64,000 bases of DNA, taken from the NCBI RefSeq assembly GCF_015291745.1, contig NZ_CP030059.1, forward strand, positions 5,359,501-5,423,500, in the 5' to 3' direction. Shown here in pieces: positions 52,494 through 62,387 of the stretch (its first letter is position 1; every line of letters begins with the position of its first letter). The notes beneath the pieces are model-generated. The model saw nothing but the letters and a program-made list of their open reading frames with translations, had not been told where the DNA came from and made no database searches. Both the position numbers and the translations under genes were made by a program. Source of the DNA: Bradyrhizobium sp. CCBAU 53351. GTDB lineage: Bacteria; Pseudomonadota; Alphaproteobacteria; Rhizobiales; Xanthobacteraceae.

Positions 52494-52712
52494 ATGACAT
52501 CCAAGGCGACATCACCGCAAACCTCGCGCAACAGGGCAGGTGCCGGCCCGCGCAGCGATAACAAGCCGCGCCTCGACAAGGCGCGCGATCTGCAGGAGGC
52601 GATCATCGAAGACGCCGGCGAGCCTGCGGACAGCGGCCGCGACCTCGTGCACGGCGACGGCGGCACCATCGAGCTTCCTACCAAGCCCGGCGATTTGTCG
52701 AAGGACGACTAG
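52494..52712 (+). CDS. Small hydrophilic hypothetical protein (72 aa)
   Basis: AGGAGG at 52480-52485 precedes the ATG at 52494 at ideal spacing. The 72-residue product is highly polar and probably disordered, with a basic Arg/Lys N-terminal half (SRNRAGAGPRSDNKPRLDK) and an acidic C-terminal half (IEDAGEPADSGRDLVHGD). I do not recognise a family. It precedes the response-regulator gene in the same direction by 63 bases. Confidence 0.65.
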   Translation: MTSKATSPQTSRNRAGAGPRSDNKPRLDKARDLQEAIIEDAGEPADSGRDLVHGDGGTIELPTKPGDLSKDD

Positions 52713-52775
52713 GCCAGCAGGAACTTCCCCTGCGACACACGCGTTGTTCCCCCGTCAGAAGGAACGTCTTGTGCG

Positions 52776-53120
52776 ATGACCCACACCGTCCTGGTTGTAG
52801 ACGACGATCCCGCCGTGCTCGACGTGGTCGTCGACATGCTGGAAGAGCTCGGCTGCGAGGTGATCAGCGCCGACAGCGGCGCGGACGCGCTCGACCGTCT
52901 CCGGCAAAACCAGAAAATCTCCATTCTCATCACCGACATCAACATGCCCGGCATGGACGGTCATGAGCTGGCCGAGCTCGCGCGACGCCGCAAGCCGGAG
53001 CTGAAGATCCTGCAACTCTCCGGCCGCGAGCCGCGGCGCGGCGGCCTGCCGATGATCAGAAAACCGTTCTCGTTCGAGGAACTCGCCGACGTCATGCAGC
53101 GAACCACCGGCATCTGCTGA
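52776..53120 (+). CDS. Single-domain response regulator
   Basis: A 114-residue receiver domain without an output domain. Asp9-Asp11 (VVDDD), phosphoacceptor Asp54 (ILITDINMPGMDG), a Ser in LQLSGR and Lys96 in IRKPFS complete the active site. AGAAGGAA precedes the ATG. With no kinase gene adjacent it is an orphan, CheY-like module that could act in a phosphorelay. The interspersed repeat with a terminator-like hairpin follows. Confidence 0.92.
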   Translation: MTHTVLVVDDDPAVLDVVVDMLEELGCEVISADSGADALDRLRQNQKISILITDINMPGMDGHELAELARRRKPELKILQLSGREPRRGGLPMIRKPFSFEELADVMQRTTGIC

Positions 53121-53132
53121 AGCTCGGCCGGC

Positions 53133-53225
53133 AAAACAAAACCCGCCACGGATCGCTCCGCGCGGGCTGAACCAAACTCTTTTCGATGATGCCAATATGC
53201 CGGTGTTTTGCCCGACGTGTCAACG
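53133..53225 (+). repeat. Interspersed hairpin repeat, copy 2
   Basis: A CCCGC...GCGGG hairpin directly after the response-regulator stop may terminate it. The spacer CTTTTCGATGATG and the core TGTTTTGCCCGACG plus TGTCAA follow. Confidence 0.8.
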
Positions 53226-53347
53226 AAGGCATAGCGGAAGAGAAAGCCCCTCCTCCCAACTCGATATGTGGTGCGCAACGGGCTTGCTTCAAGCCCCCGA
53301 CCCTGCCGTAGAACCCGCGACCCAACACCAGGTCGAGGGGTCACGAC

Positions 53348-54892
<1,545 letters not shown>

Positions 54893-54901
54893 CGCCGCTC
54901 C

Positions 54902-54990
54902 AAATAAAGAAGCCCGCGGTTTTCCCGCGGGCTCAATCCAAACTTTTCGATGATGCCATCGTGCCAGTGTTTTGCCCGACGCGTCAAACG
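54902..54990 (+). repeat. Interspersed hairpin repeat, copy 3
   Basis: AGCCCGCGG and CCGCGGGCT (54911-54933) form a perfect 9-bp stem just after the monooxygenase stop. TTTTCGATGATG and the core TGTTTTGCCCGACG plus CGTCAA follow. It probably terminates both convergent transcripts. Confidence 0.8.
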
Positions 54991-55027
54991 GGCGACCTCT
55001 AACGCATGCTCGCCATCACGGTCGGCT

Positions 55028-56743
55028 TCACTCAGGATGAATGAATGGCCGTATCCAGCGCGAGAACCACTCTTCAGCGTCATTGCGCGGATTGCCAGTG
55101 CCCTCCACTCCGAAGATCGGGGGCGGAATGAGGTAGCTTGGCTCATCCACAAACGCGCCAATCGGCTTGCCTGCCGGCGGCTGATTGCCGTCAGCGGTGG
55201 GCGCGGTCCAACTGCCAAACCGCTCATTGAATTCGGTGGAAGGCAGATACGGGACCGGCGCACCGCCCGACGTGAACACGCTGCCCGCGTTCGATGCGTT
55301 GAAACGGGCTAGACGCCGGATTTCCTCGGGCGGGACTGATCCCGCGCTGGGTGTAGGTGCGGTTTCAGACGGACCTTCGGTCGGCTCGGTGCCACTTGGC
55401 GTGCTGGTCCAATTGCCAAAGCGATCCGCGAAAGAATTAGCGTGTGCCTCGGAAACGAGGGGGGAAGCTCTGCGAAGTTGCGACCCGGACGTTGATGAGC
55501 TCAAATAGCCGCCACCGTGATCCGTTTCTTTGAGGCCGCTGGCCAAGGTGTCTGACGCAGTCGCGCTTTTTGAGAGCACTCCTTCGCCAGAAGCAGCGGC
55601 GCCAAACTTCGCATCCGAGCTGCTGTCCTGCGCGTTGGCAATGCGCGAGAGCGTCAAGAAGCCCCCAAGGGTCAGCAGCCAGGGGGGAATTAGGGGAGCC
55701 GCTAAGCCGGCCGCCGCAGCTCCGGCCAACAAAGGCATAGGATTCTGCCCCACAAATGAGCCGCCGGCCAAAGGATTTTCATAGAACGGCAGCCACGCTC
55801 CAGACGCCGGATCGGATCGGAGGACCAAAGGATCTTCCGGGGCCGCTGCCGTCGGAGGCAGTTGATCGAATTGTTGCTCGTCTCGACCCGGCATCGGGTA
55901 AGGCGGCAATTGGCCTGTGAAGCGCGGATCACTCGGTGTAAACCCCTCTGGCTGATTAAGCCACCAGAGAGAAGGAGGGATGAAGGGTGGCGGTGAAGGG
56001 ACGTCGGCTGGGCTGGTCGGAGTCGTCGGCGGGATGTGAAAAGTATCATCGACGGGTGCAAACTTGGAGTAAGGCGTTCCGCCCAGATGTCTGTTACCGG
56101 ACGTGATACTGACGCTTGGATCACTCTCAATTGCCTGGCGCAGCAGTTCTTCTCTTCGCGGATCACCTAGTATTGCAGACCATACCAGTTGATGGTCCTG
56201 TCCGGTCTTAAGACCCCTTTGTTCACTATCTCTGATGCTTTGATGCAGATCCGGATAGCGCTCGAGATAGGTCTCGTTGCCCTTGATGACCTTGTCGATA
56301 CGCTTCTTAACCTCTTCGGTTGTCATTCCACTGGGCAAGTTCGTGTAGAGATCACCATTGCCAAAACCTACGCGCATCGCATCCATGAGCGTTCTTATCT
56401 TCATCGCTCGAATGTGCGGTTCGGGAGTTTCGGCGATTCGATCCAAGACGCACTTGATGGCACCGTAGTAAAGGGGGGTGTGCCCACCCGGATGCGGCGA
56501 GATGCCCATTCTCGCGGCCAGTTCATATGCCACTGGCAGATAGATTTCATTTGCGGGGGAGTAGACTCCCAATGCTTGTATATCGATGTCGCGAAACGCA
56601 CGATGATTGACAAATAATCTCGGAATCATGTGGTGAAGAGCAAGAATTGACATATCGCCCCGATGCTCGAGTGGTTCTTGCGTGAGTTGAGTTGGGATTG
56701 AGTTTCGCGAGAGCTCACCAAATCTCGGACGCAGCTCAGCCAC
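55028..56743 (-). CDS. AHH-type nuclease toxin candidate with long proline-rich C-terminal extension
   Basis: A 571-residue protein starting at GTG 56743 (ATG 56653 is possible). Residues 34-103 match the AHH group of HNH/EndoVII nucleases: LALHHMIPRLF (His37, His38), SPANEIYLP (Asn65), HPGGH (His84, His88) and a following Tyr. Normally this domain is the C-terminal toxin tip; here it is N-terminal. It is followed by a charged helical region, a Pro-rich stretch (235-300), a hydrophobic segment (337-368), and a low-complexity tail containing RFGNW (441-445) and RFGSW (508-512). Two DUF1629-like genes lie upstream on the same strand. Base composition is lower in GC than the flanks. Confidence 0.7.
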   Translation of the reverse strand: MAELRPRFGELSRNSIPTQLTQEPLEHRGDMSILALHHMIPRLFVNHRAFRDIDIQALGVYSPANEIYLPVAYELAARMGISPHPGGHTPLYYGAIKCVLDRIAETPEPHIRAMKIRTLMDAMRVGFGNGDLYTNLPSGMTTEEVKKRIDKVIKGNETYLERYPDLHQSIRDSEQRGLKTGQDHQLVWSAILGDPRREELLRQAIESDPSVSITSGNRHLGGTPYSKFAPVDDTFHIPPTTPTSPADVPSPPPFIPPSLWWLNQPEGFTPSDPRFTGQLPPYPMPGRDEQQFDQLPPTAAAPEDPLVLRSDPASGAWLPFYENPLAGGSFVGQNPMPLLAGAAAAGLAAPLIPPWLLTLGGFLTLSRIANAQDSSSDAKFGAAASGEGVLSKSATASDTLASGLKETDHGGGYLSSSTSGSQLRRASPLVSEAHANSFADRFGNWTSTPSGTEPTEGPSETAPTPSAGSVPPEEIRRLARFNASNAGSVFTSGGAPVPYLPSTEFNERFGSWTAPTADGNQPPAGKPIGAFVDEPSYLIPPPIFGVEGTGNPRNDAEEWFSRWIRPFIHPE

Positions 56744-57035
56744 TGCATGCGAGGCATGCAGCCGCTAACCGGGCTCGCAGGTCCGCCCGCGGTGTCACGG
56801 GGCAGATCAGAGATTGGGAGGAGTCTCGGAGTAGTTCGATGTTCAGGCGCGCTTCGATGACGTCTGGAGAGGATCGCCACGGCGGGCTAACGCCTGGAGC
56901 ATCGCTGCCCCGTCGACGAGGAGCGACACCGATCGTCAGACTTCAGGCGGAACTGCGTCTAACTCACACTTGGCAAGCGTATCCACGACGAACGCGGATT
57001 AGTGACTCGGCCAATCCGTGATCGGTAGAGCATCC
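56744..57035. other. Intergenic region between immunity-like and nuclease genes, nothing recognised
   Basis: About 290 bases with no supported frame. The nuclease frame extends only eight codons upstream of its GTG before an in-frame TAG, so no N-terminal trafficking domain is hidden here in that frame. Confidence 0.5.
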
Positions 57036-57680
57036 TCAAACTCTTCGGGACGCGATCAGAGGGAGATAGGACACTTCTTCGAACAACATGCCCCTGAGGC
57101 CTGCTGCCTTCCAGGCATTTTTCATCGCTTGGTCAAATATGACACATTGTCTGGCGTACGCCATTCGAAACGCGTGCGCATCGCCAACCAGCTCGTCCTT
57201 GAAAACGAGTTCAACATCTCCGAAAAAATCATAGTACTTTTGACCGAAGTCTCGGTAGATCGGATCGTCGCAAATCCCGATGGTCAACCGCGATCGCTCC
57301 TCATCCAGCGCGTCGAGAGAGCGACGCACGTCGCAGAACCAGTAGCGAGGTCCGTCCCAGACCCCGTTTGGAACATGCACGTCGCAGACAACAAAGGAAA
57401 ATGCCTCGGGATCCACGGCCTCAAACACGATCTTAGCACGGTCAGAGATAAGCCAGAACGAATACCAGAGTTCACAATCTCGAGGCCGACGACGTCGCGG
57501 GTTGAATGTGACGCGTGGCGTCGGCCCCGCGAAATCCGACAAGTGCCCCGGCTCTAGCGATTGGGGGTCGTTCGTAATTTGGAAATCACAGGGGTTGCCG
57601 GTTCGATAGAAGTCCATTCTGTAGAATTTACGCTTCTGCAACGAGGAGCGTTTGTTCTGCTTCGGCTGTCCATTGCTCAT
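57036..57680 (-). CDS. DUF1629-like (MXAN_0049-type) immunity protein candidate 1
   Basis: A 214-residue protein. It shares with its neighbour at 58049 a common framework: LISDRAKIVFEAVDPE, YWFCDVRRSLDALDEERS, LVFKDELVGDAHAFRM, and a C-terminal VIFDQAMKNAWKAAGLRGMLF. This is the pattern of the DUF1629/immunity MXAN_0049 family, which protects against nuclease toxins. The position 293 bases upstream of an AHH nuclease gene fits a toxin-immunity pair. Immunity pairing is inference from family and position. Confidence 0.72.
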   Translation of the reverse strand: MSNGQPKQNKRSSLQKRKFYRMDFYRTGNPCDFQITNDPQSLEPGHLSDFAGPTPRVTFNPRRRRPRDCELWYSFWLISDRAKIVFEAVDPEAFSFVVCDVHVPNGVWDGPRYWFCDVRRSLDALDEERSRLTIGICDDPIYRDFGQKYYDFFGDVELVFKDELVGDAHAFRMAYARQCVIFDQAMKNAWKAAGLRGMLFEEVSYLPLIASRRV

Positions 57681-57897
57681 CTTAATATGCTGCCAGTTTT
57701 TGGGTCTCAGTGAAAATGAGTCCCTCAGTTCTTTCCGAACGGCAACTCCGGCCCACTACCACACGAACTCGCCACCTCTTTGCGTCATAGCGGCGCTTTC
57801 GCGTCTCTCGCTGGTTCACCAGACGTACATTGCCCTCAAATCATTAGACGCGATTGACCTGCGTCGTTGTGATGACGCCATGCAGAGTGCCGGCCAC

Positions 57898-57985
57898 AAA
57901 AATAAAGCCCGCAGCGCGCCGCGAGCATCATTCAAATAGATCTCAATGATGCCACTCTGCCGGTGTTTTGCCCGACGTGTCAACG
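57898..57985 (+). repeat. Interspersed hairpin repeat, copy 4
   Basis: A degenerate GCCCGC hairpin, the spacer ATCTCAATGATG, and the intact core TGTTTTGCCCGACG plus TGTCAA. It lies between the two immunity-like genes. Apart from it, 57681-58048 shows no gene. Confidence 0.75.
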
Positions 57986-58048
57986 AGCAATTGCCTTAAC
58001 TGGATTTTGCGCGAATGACTTCAAGATCGGCGACCGAAGCGCATCAGC

Positions 58049-58670
58049 TCAATACTCCGTCGTATCGGTGAATCCAATGCCCCTGACGCCCGCCTCCTTG
58101 CACGCATCCTTCAGCACTTGGTTCGCATACGACCATGGGATAGAAAAGAAGCCTGAAGATATGAGCCTCCCCAACACTATCCTCTTTGAAAATGAGGCTG
58201 CTTCTTCTTCTCAGATTGTAAACCTTGCGACCGGGCGTCGGATACTCGATCTCAAGAACCGACTTTTCTTCATCGACGGCATCGAGAACCCTGATGACAT
58301 CACAAAGCCAGTAGGTCGGCGCCGCACGGCCATCCTGGTACCGGGTCTCGCATCTGACGAAACGAACTCCTTCTGAATCCAATGTCTCGAGAAGGCTCTT
58401 CATCCGGTCGGAAACAAGCCGATAGTCGTGAAACAGCTCCCAATCCGCGGGAGCACGGTCGAGAGACCTGTCGATGACAAGCCGCGGAGTTTCAGGGAAA
58501 GGCATGAAGCCCCGCTCCTGCGGCGGAATGAGCACCTGGCGTCCGCCTGTGAGAGCTGCGAGATTTTCCATCTTCCACCCCGGCGCCGTGTGGAACCCGC
58601 CAATGCCGGCGACATGGAACTTTCGATCCTTTGCCTTGACCCGGCGCTTCTTTGGTGGAGAACCAACCAT
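58049..58670 (-). pseudogene. DUF1629-like immunity protein candidate 2, frameshifted near its C-terminus
   Basis: From ATG 58670 the frame matches candidate 1 (LVSDRMKSLLETLDSEGVRFV, YWLCDVIRVLDAVDEEKS, LIFKEDSVGEAHIFRL). After about 58155 it runs into unrelated residues and stops at 58044. The other frame carries the expected family end: PWSYANQVLKDACKEAGV, then RGIGFTDTTEY and a TGA at 58049-58051. A single-base change near the CTTCTTTTCT run (minus strand) explains this. It is either a recent pseudogene or a sequencing error. Confidence 0.7.
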
Positions 58671-58729
58671 CAATCTTCTCGTTTACGAAAGTCTGTCGTA
58701 CGCCGGCGCAGTGTGCCGATGCTGCTCAT

Positions 58730-59503
58730 CTACACGGAAGCATCGGTACAGTAAAACACCGGCAGCCCGCCAAACGCATCGGAATTCGTGTAACGAACCT
58801 GGATGCGCTCGTTTGCAGTTGCCCCGATCGTGTCGCCATCCTTCACCACGCTGCCATGCTCGATCAGATACGCGGACAGCCCGGCGACCTTGTCAAACAA
58901 CGCCGAAAGCGTGAGCTTGGCCGTCACGAACTCGATCTCACGATCGACGAACGCGGACAGGCCCATCGTGACCGCGCCGATCTTCGCTCCTGACCGGAAC
59001 GGAAGAATGTCGACCCACAGCCTGAAGGGATAGTCGGGATAAGGCGCGAATGCATCGCGGGAGGTTTCGAGCCAGAGTTCGGCGGGCCGCGCGACCCGGC
59101 CGGCCCATACCACGCCGCAAGCTTCCGGCATCGCCGCAATCAACGCGCCGATGACCGCCGTCGTGCCGCGCGCGGCAACCAGCGGCTGCTCACCTTTTCC
59201 GAGCATCGATACGATCAGATGGCCGCGATGCCGGGCCGCCACCGCCTTGCTCTCCGGCCAGGTCGTGGCCGCGCGCGCCCACAGGCCCTGGTCGTGCGGA
59301 ATGGGTGCCGGCATCGACATGACCGCGACAAGCGCGTTGCCGCAGCGAATGAGCGGAGAGTTTGCCTGAGCCTGCGCAGCTCCGTCTCCCAAGGTCTCGG
59401 TCGTCAATTCCGGATGTCGGGCGCGAAGGACCTTGGTGACCGCAGACATGTCCGGTGTCGCCGGATCGTCCAACAAGATGAAAGAAAGAAGCGAGCTACT
59501 CAT
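58730..59503 (-). CDS. DUF4261 domain-containing protein
   Basis: A 257-residue cytoplasmic protein of the DUF4261 type. Seen in the sequence: an N-terminal FILLDDPATPDMSAVTKVL segment, a central PEACGVVWAGRVARPAELWLE, then VDILPF-like WVDILPFRSGAKIGAVTMGLSAFVDREIEF, which is the most conserved family region. Function is unknown. It lies at the end of the accessory region, upstream of and in the same direction as the immunity-like genes, and may belong to the same mobile cassette. Confidence 0.8.
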   Translation of the reverse strand: MSSSLLSFILLDDPATPDMSAVTKVLRARHPELTTETLGDGAAQAQANSPLIRCGNALVAVMSMPAPIPHDQGLWARAATTWPESKAVAARHRGHLIVSMLGKGEQPLVAARGTTAVIGALIAAMPEACGVVWAGRVARPAELWLETSRDAFAPYPDYPFRLWVDILPFRSGAKIGAVTMGLSAFVDREIEFVTAKLTLSALFDKVAGLSAYLIEHGSVVKDGDTIGATANERIQVRYTNSDAFGGLPVFYCTDASV

Positions 59504-59579
59504 TCAACTGCCCCGCAAGAAATCATCTGGATTGCAACCGATACTTCGGCGCATCGCCCAGAGGTTGAAAGTACACGAC

Positions 59580-59792
59580 TTAGAACAAAAAGGGAACATT
59601 GTCAATCGATGTTCGCTCTGGAGACTTTTGGCGTAGGACCGGGACCAAAGAACACGGGGCCCCCCGGCGCGGGCATCGCCCGGCATCGCCTTCCGACCGT
59701 CGAACAGCCTCCTCCCTTGTCCTGCCTGCGAGAAACGTATCGGATGAGGGCTGCTTCAACAGCGCGCGCGCCTCGCGCTCGAACTTTCGCAT
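59580..59792 (-). CDS. Possible small protein (70 aa), paralogue of a decayed copy at 60595
   Basis: ATG at 59792 opens a 70-residue frame beginning MRKFEREARALLKQPSSD. A related sequence (MRRLEREAG, then a frame break, then ELSTEPASDRLLEKVG) occurs at 60595-60727. Shared start and spacing suggest a small gene family. The C-terminal half is low in recognisable features. Otherwise 59504-59959 holds nothing I can support. Confidence 0.35.
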   Translation of the reverse strand: MRKFEREARALLKQPSSDTFLAGRTREEAVRRSEGDAGRCPRRGAPCSLVPVLRQKSPERTSIDNVPFLF

Positions 59793-59959
59793 GTATTTCC
59801 ATGCTCATTCACGAGTCGACGTTCTCACGCGTGGAGAAAGTGATCGCTGGCGGCTTCAAGATGGAACGTCGTTTCAGCGGATGTGATGGGCAGCACATAT
59901 TTCAGACGTGCGGCACGCCATTGTCTCTGTGCGATTACCCAGGCACAAGGAAATACGCC

Positions 59960-60205
59960 ATGACCGTCTCCCGCGCGGCTCTCTTCGCCATCGTCGGAAT
60001 CAGTTCGTTCGTTGCCTCCATCCAGATGTCTCACGCTGGCGGCCTCGGACTCGATTGGCTCTCGAACAAACCTTACGTCGAGTGTCTCAAGCAAGCACGG
60101 ATGCTCGCTGATGTGAGCAGCGTCATGAAAGGACCGGCCTACCGGGAGGCGAGCTATGAGCGAGGCCGTCACCAGTGCAACCGACAATACTACGGTCACG
60201 AATAG
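59960..60205 (+). CDS. Small secreted protein (81 aa)
   Basis: An 81-residue protein with a signal peptide (AALFAIVGISSFVASIQMSHA) and a mature part carrying two Cys (YVECLKQARM, RHQCNRQYY) that could form a disulfide. AAGGAA precedes the ATG at 59960. No family recognised; small periplasmic proteins of this type are common in the genus inferred. Confidence 0.65.
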   Translation: MTVSRAALFAIVGISSFVASIQMSHAGGLGLDWLSNKPYVECLKQARMLADVSSVMKGPAYREASYERGRHQCNRQYYGHE

Positions 60206-60263
60206 GCCTGCAGCTGCCGGTACGGGATCTGCCAGCGGCTCGAGCGTTCCTTGAAAATATCAT

Positions 60264-60296
60264 CGAAGTCGTGCCGCTCGTTGCGGCACGACTTCG
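60264..60296. terminator. Hairpin between convergent small genes
   Basis: CGAAGTCGTGCCGC and its complement form a perfect 14-bp stem with a TCGTT loop. It lies between the stops of the convergent genes at 60205 and 60320 and probably acts in both directions, although no long T run follows. Confidence 0.65.
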
Positions 60297-60319
60297 GTCT
60301 CCATCGACGAAGATTGTCG

Positions 60320-60568
60320 TCAGGGCTGGCGGGTCGCGCCCGGTGCTCCCGGTATCTGGCCGCCAAACTTGGACGAGCCCGTGCCACTCACGCTGGTCGG
60401 GCCGGCGGCCGTGCCGTTCGGATCACTGCGGGCGGCCGAGCGTCCGGGTCCGGGCATCATGTTCATCGACCTGGACCAGCCATGATGATGATGCCGCTTT
60501 GGCGTGTGGGCCGAGGCATAGGACGAGGCGGCTAACAAAATCGCTAGCCCGAGTGCTGCTGCTTTCAT
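60320..60568 (-). CDS. Small secreted His-rich protein (82 aa)
   Basis: An 82-residue protein from ATG 60568, with GGGGGAGG upstream. The signal peptide (KAAALGLAILLAASSYASA) is followed by a HTPKRHHHHGW cluster that could bind metal, then a Ser/Gly/Pro-rich tail (PGPGRSAARSDPNG). A periplasmic location is likely. Function unknown. Confidence 0.65.
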   Translation of the reverse strand: MKAAALGLAILLAASSYASAHTPKRHHHHGWSRSMNMMPGPGRSAARSDPNGTAAGPTSVSGTGSSKFGGQIPGAPGATRQP

Positions 60569-60594
60569 CAACGTATCCTCCCCCGAGGAAAACT

Positions 60595-60727
60595 TTACCT
60601 CCCCGCGCGTGTTCCTTTTCGCCCCAGCTTGCTCTCAACTTTCTTCCGGCCGCTGCCGACCTTCTCAAGAAGCCTATCGGATGCCGGCTCCGTCGACAGC
60701 TCCCGCTTCGCGCTCGAGCCGGCGCAT
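60595..60727 (-). pseudogene. Decayed small gene, frameshifted
   Basis: ATG 60727 starts MRRLEREAG; after a one-base break near 60700 the next frame reads ELSTEPASDRLLEKVGSGRK and stops at 60595. The start matches that of the frame at 59792. Apart from this, 60569-60979 shows no supported gene. Confidence 0.35.
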
Positions 60728-60979
60728 GTATTTCCTTGTGCGCATGGCCCGCAAGGCAACGGCTGATACACCGGAATCCCGCCCCGCACTCAAATTGAGT
60801 AAGTCGCTCAACAGGCTCAGACTTCGCCTCGAAATTTAATTTGCGCACGTATCAAAAGATACAGACTCTCCGCCGCAGCAGGACTAGGCTTCATCCATCA
60901 CCGCAAGGCCCGTGGCACGAGACCGGTGATGAGAACGCCAATCGCGCTCCCGCCTTCTATCCCGCGAGGAGAGTACGCC

Positions 60980-61180
60980 ATGCTGAAACGGCGTCGTTTC
61001 AAACAAATCAAGACACTCAACGAACGACTGGCCGACGAGGCCATCCGCTGCCGCGAAGAGGCGCGCGCGCTGTCGCCGGGGCGCCGCCGCGAGATGCTGC
61101 TGCGCCGGGCGCGGCAGGACGAGGCCGCCATGCAGATCGACGCCTGGCTTCGCTCGCCCGGCCTGAGGGCGCCGACATGA
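60980..61180 (+). CDS. Small basic helical protein (66 aa)
   Basis: A 66-residue protein from the ATG at 60980 with GAGGAGAG upstream. It is almost entirely a charged helix (LKRRRFKQIKTLNERLADEA, REEARALSPGRRREMLLRRAR). No membrane segment. Its TGA overlaps the ATG of the following gene (ATGA). The family is not recognised. Confidence 0.65.
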   Translation: MLKRRRFKQIKTLNERLADEAIRCREEARALSPGRRREMLLRRARQDEAAMQIDAWLRSPGLRAPT

Positions 61181-61404
61181 GCCAGCAATATCGCGCTTAT
61201 CTCGTCGGCGAGAACGGCGTCTTCCGCTCGGCGGAAGCCTTCGAGGCCGCGTCCGACGAGACCGCCCTCGCCTTCGCGCGGCAGTTCACGCGGCACGGCA
61301 AGGTCGAGGTCTGGCAGCTCGGGCGCAAGATCGCCGTGCTCGAGTCCGGGCAATCCTGGCCGTTGCCGCCGCAGCCATCGCGGCCGACGCTGACGCGTCA
61401 ATGA
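61177..61404 (+). CDS. Small hypothetical protein (75 aa)
   Basis: A 75-residue protein translationally coupled to the upstream gene by ATGA overlap. YRAYLVGENGVFRSAEAFEA and DETALAFARQF resemble small stress-type proteins of the DUF6894-like kind, in which an N-terminal strand pair and one helix are conserved. It converges with the DUF6894 gene, overlapping by 7 bases. Confidence 0.65.
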   Translation: MSQQYRAYLVGENGVFRSAEAFEAASDETALAFARQFTRHGKVEVWQLGRKIAVLESGQSWPLPPQPSRPTLTRQ

Positions 61405-61667
61405 TCGCCGGATGGCGTTCGTGCGTTGAACGTCTCGATCGCGAAGCTGAATGTCACCTGCATGACGGGCCCGCCGGCGTCGCGAACGTCGATCGCCATC
61501 CTCCGCCGTCCGCCGGTCGCCGGTGCGGAAATGATGGCGTCGCGCGCCATGTCTCCGACCGACTTGGCGGCCTCGGCCTGGACCGCGCGCATGTTGGACA
61601 GCTCCAGCCCCTCTTCGTCGAGCGCGGCACCGTGCTCGTCGGTCAAGTCGAAGTAATATCGCGCCAT
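61398..61667 (-). CDS. DUF6894 family small protein (89 aa)
   Basis: An 89-residue protein starting MARYYFDLTDEHGAALDEEG, the typical N-terminus of DUF6894 proteins, followed by a helix (MRAVQAEAAKSVGDMARDA) and a final strand pair (MAIDVRDAGGPVMQVTFSF). These are abundant in Bradyrhizobium and relatives; function unknown. AAGGAA precedes the ATG. Confidence 0.75.
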   Translation of the reverse strand: MARYYFDLTDEHGAALDEEGLELSNMRAVQAEAAKSVGDMARDAIISAPATGGRRRMAIDVRDAGGPVMQVTFSFAIETFNARTPSGDH

Positions 61668-61781
61668 ATGCGTATTCCTTTGTCCGTAAGAGGCCCGGGA
61701 GGGGACAAAGGTTGCAAGCCCATCGAAAATCTATTGGAGCCAGGGAGTTCCGGGAACTGACTGCGCCTCCCGGCGCAGCTC

Positions 61782-62030
61782 TTACTCTTCCGCGAGCTTG
61801 CACGCGATATAGGCGTCCACCGTCTCGGCGAAGGAGCGCTGCACGCCGACCGCCACATCATGCTGGTCGAGCGCGTCGCGCTGGAGCACGCGCAATCCGC
61901 GGCCGCGACAGCTCACGGGCGCCGTGTTCAGATATTGATCGATGGCGCCCTTGGCGAGCGGGATGGCCTTGGGATCGCCCCTGGCGATCAGGAGCCTGAG
62001 CAGGCTCTGGCATTCGGCCAAACCTGGCAT
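61782..62030 (-). CDS. Small hypothetical protein (82 aa)
   Basis: An 82-residue protein with two Cys (ECQSLL, VSCRGRG) and a helical C-terminus (VQRSFAETVDAYIACKLAEE). A weak GAGAGG lies upstream of the ATG. No signal peptide and no family recognised. Confidence 0.55.
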   Translation of the reverse strand: MPGLAECQSLLRLLIARGDPKAIPLAKGAIDQYLNTAPVSCRGRGLRVLQRDALDQHDVAVGVQRSFAETVDAYIACKLAEE

Positions 62031-62043
62031 GGATCTAAGCCTC

Positions 62044-62148
62044 TCACCCTTGCCGCGATTTCGGCTTCGGCCGCTTCACCGGCTGGGTGTGGGTGCCGAA
62101 CAGCGCCAGCAAGAACGCGACTTCTTCCTTCGAACCGATCTGGATCAT
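62044..62148 (-). CDS. Very small protein (34 aa)
   Basis: GGAGAG precedes an ATG at 62148 that opens a 34-residue frame: a short amphipathic or hydrophobic segment (VAFLLALFG) then a basic tail ending KRPKPKSRQG. It sits 13 bases upstream of the 82-aa gene in the same direction. Plausible, but too short to confirm by reading. Confidence 0.45.
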   Translation of the reverse strand: MIQIGSKEEVAFLLALFGTHTQPVKRPKPKSRQG

Positions 62149-62387
62149 GATTGTCTCTCCTGTTCGCTCCGTTGGTCGGGCCGCGGGCGCCCGCAGTTCA
62201 GGACAATCGGGTTTCAGCACTGTTTCAGGCGTGTTTCGTCGCGGGCTGACGGCGTGGCCGGCCTGCTTGTGTCCACAATTGAACATGGGAAACGCCCTTG
62301 ACGCCGCCCTCGTCGCGCTTCGCTATTCCTTAACGCCCGCGCCATAAATTCCCACGCAGGTGATGGGCCTGCGGGGAGTTTTGAGAG

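Noticed and set aside
53197..53225. A repeated start of the form MPVFCPTCQ with a CxxC pair at three or four places
   Set aside because: The peptide is read out of the interspersed repeat core; downstream residues are unrelated between copies, so it is a by-product of the repeat, not a gene.
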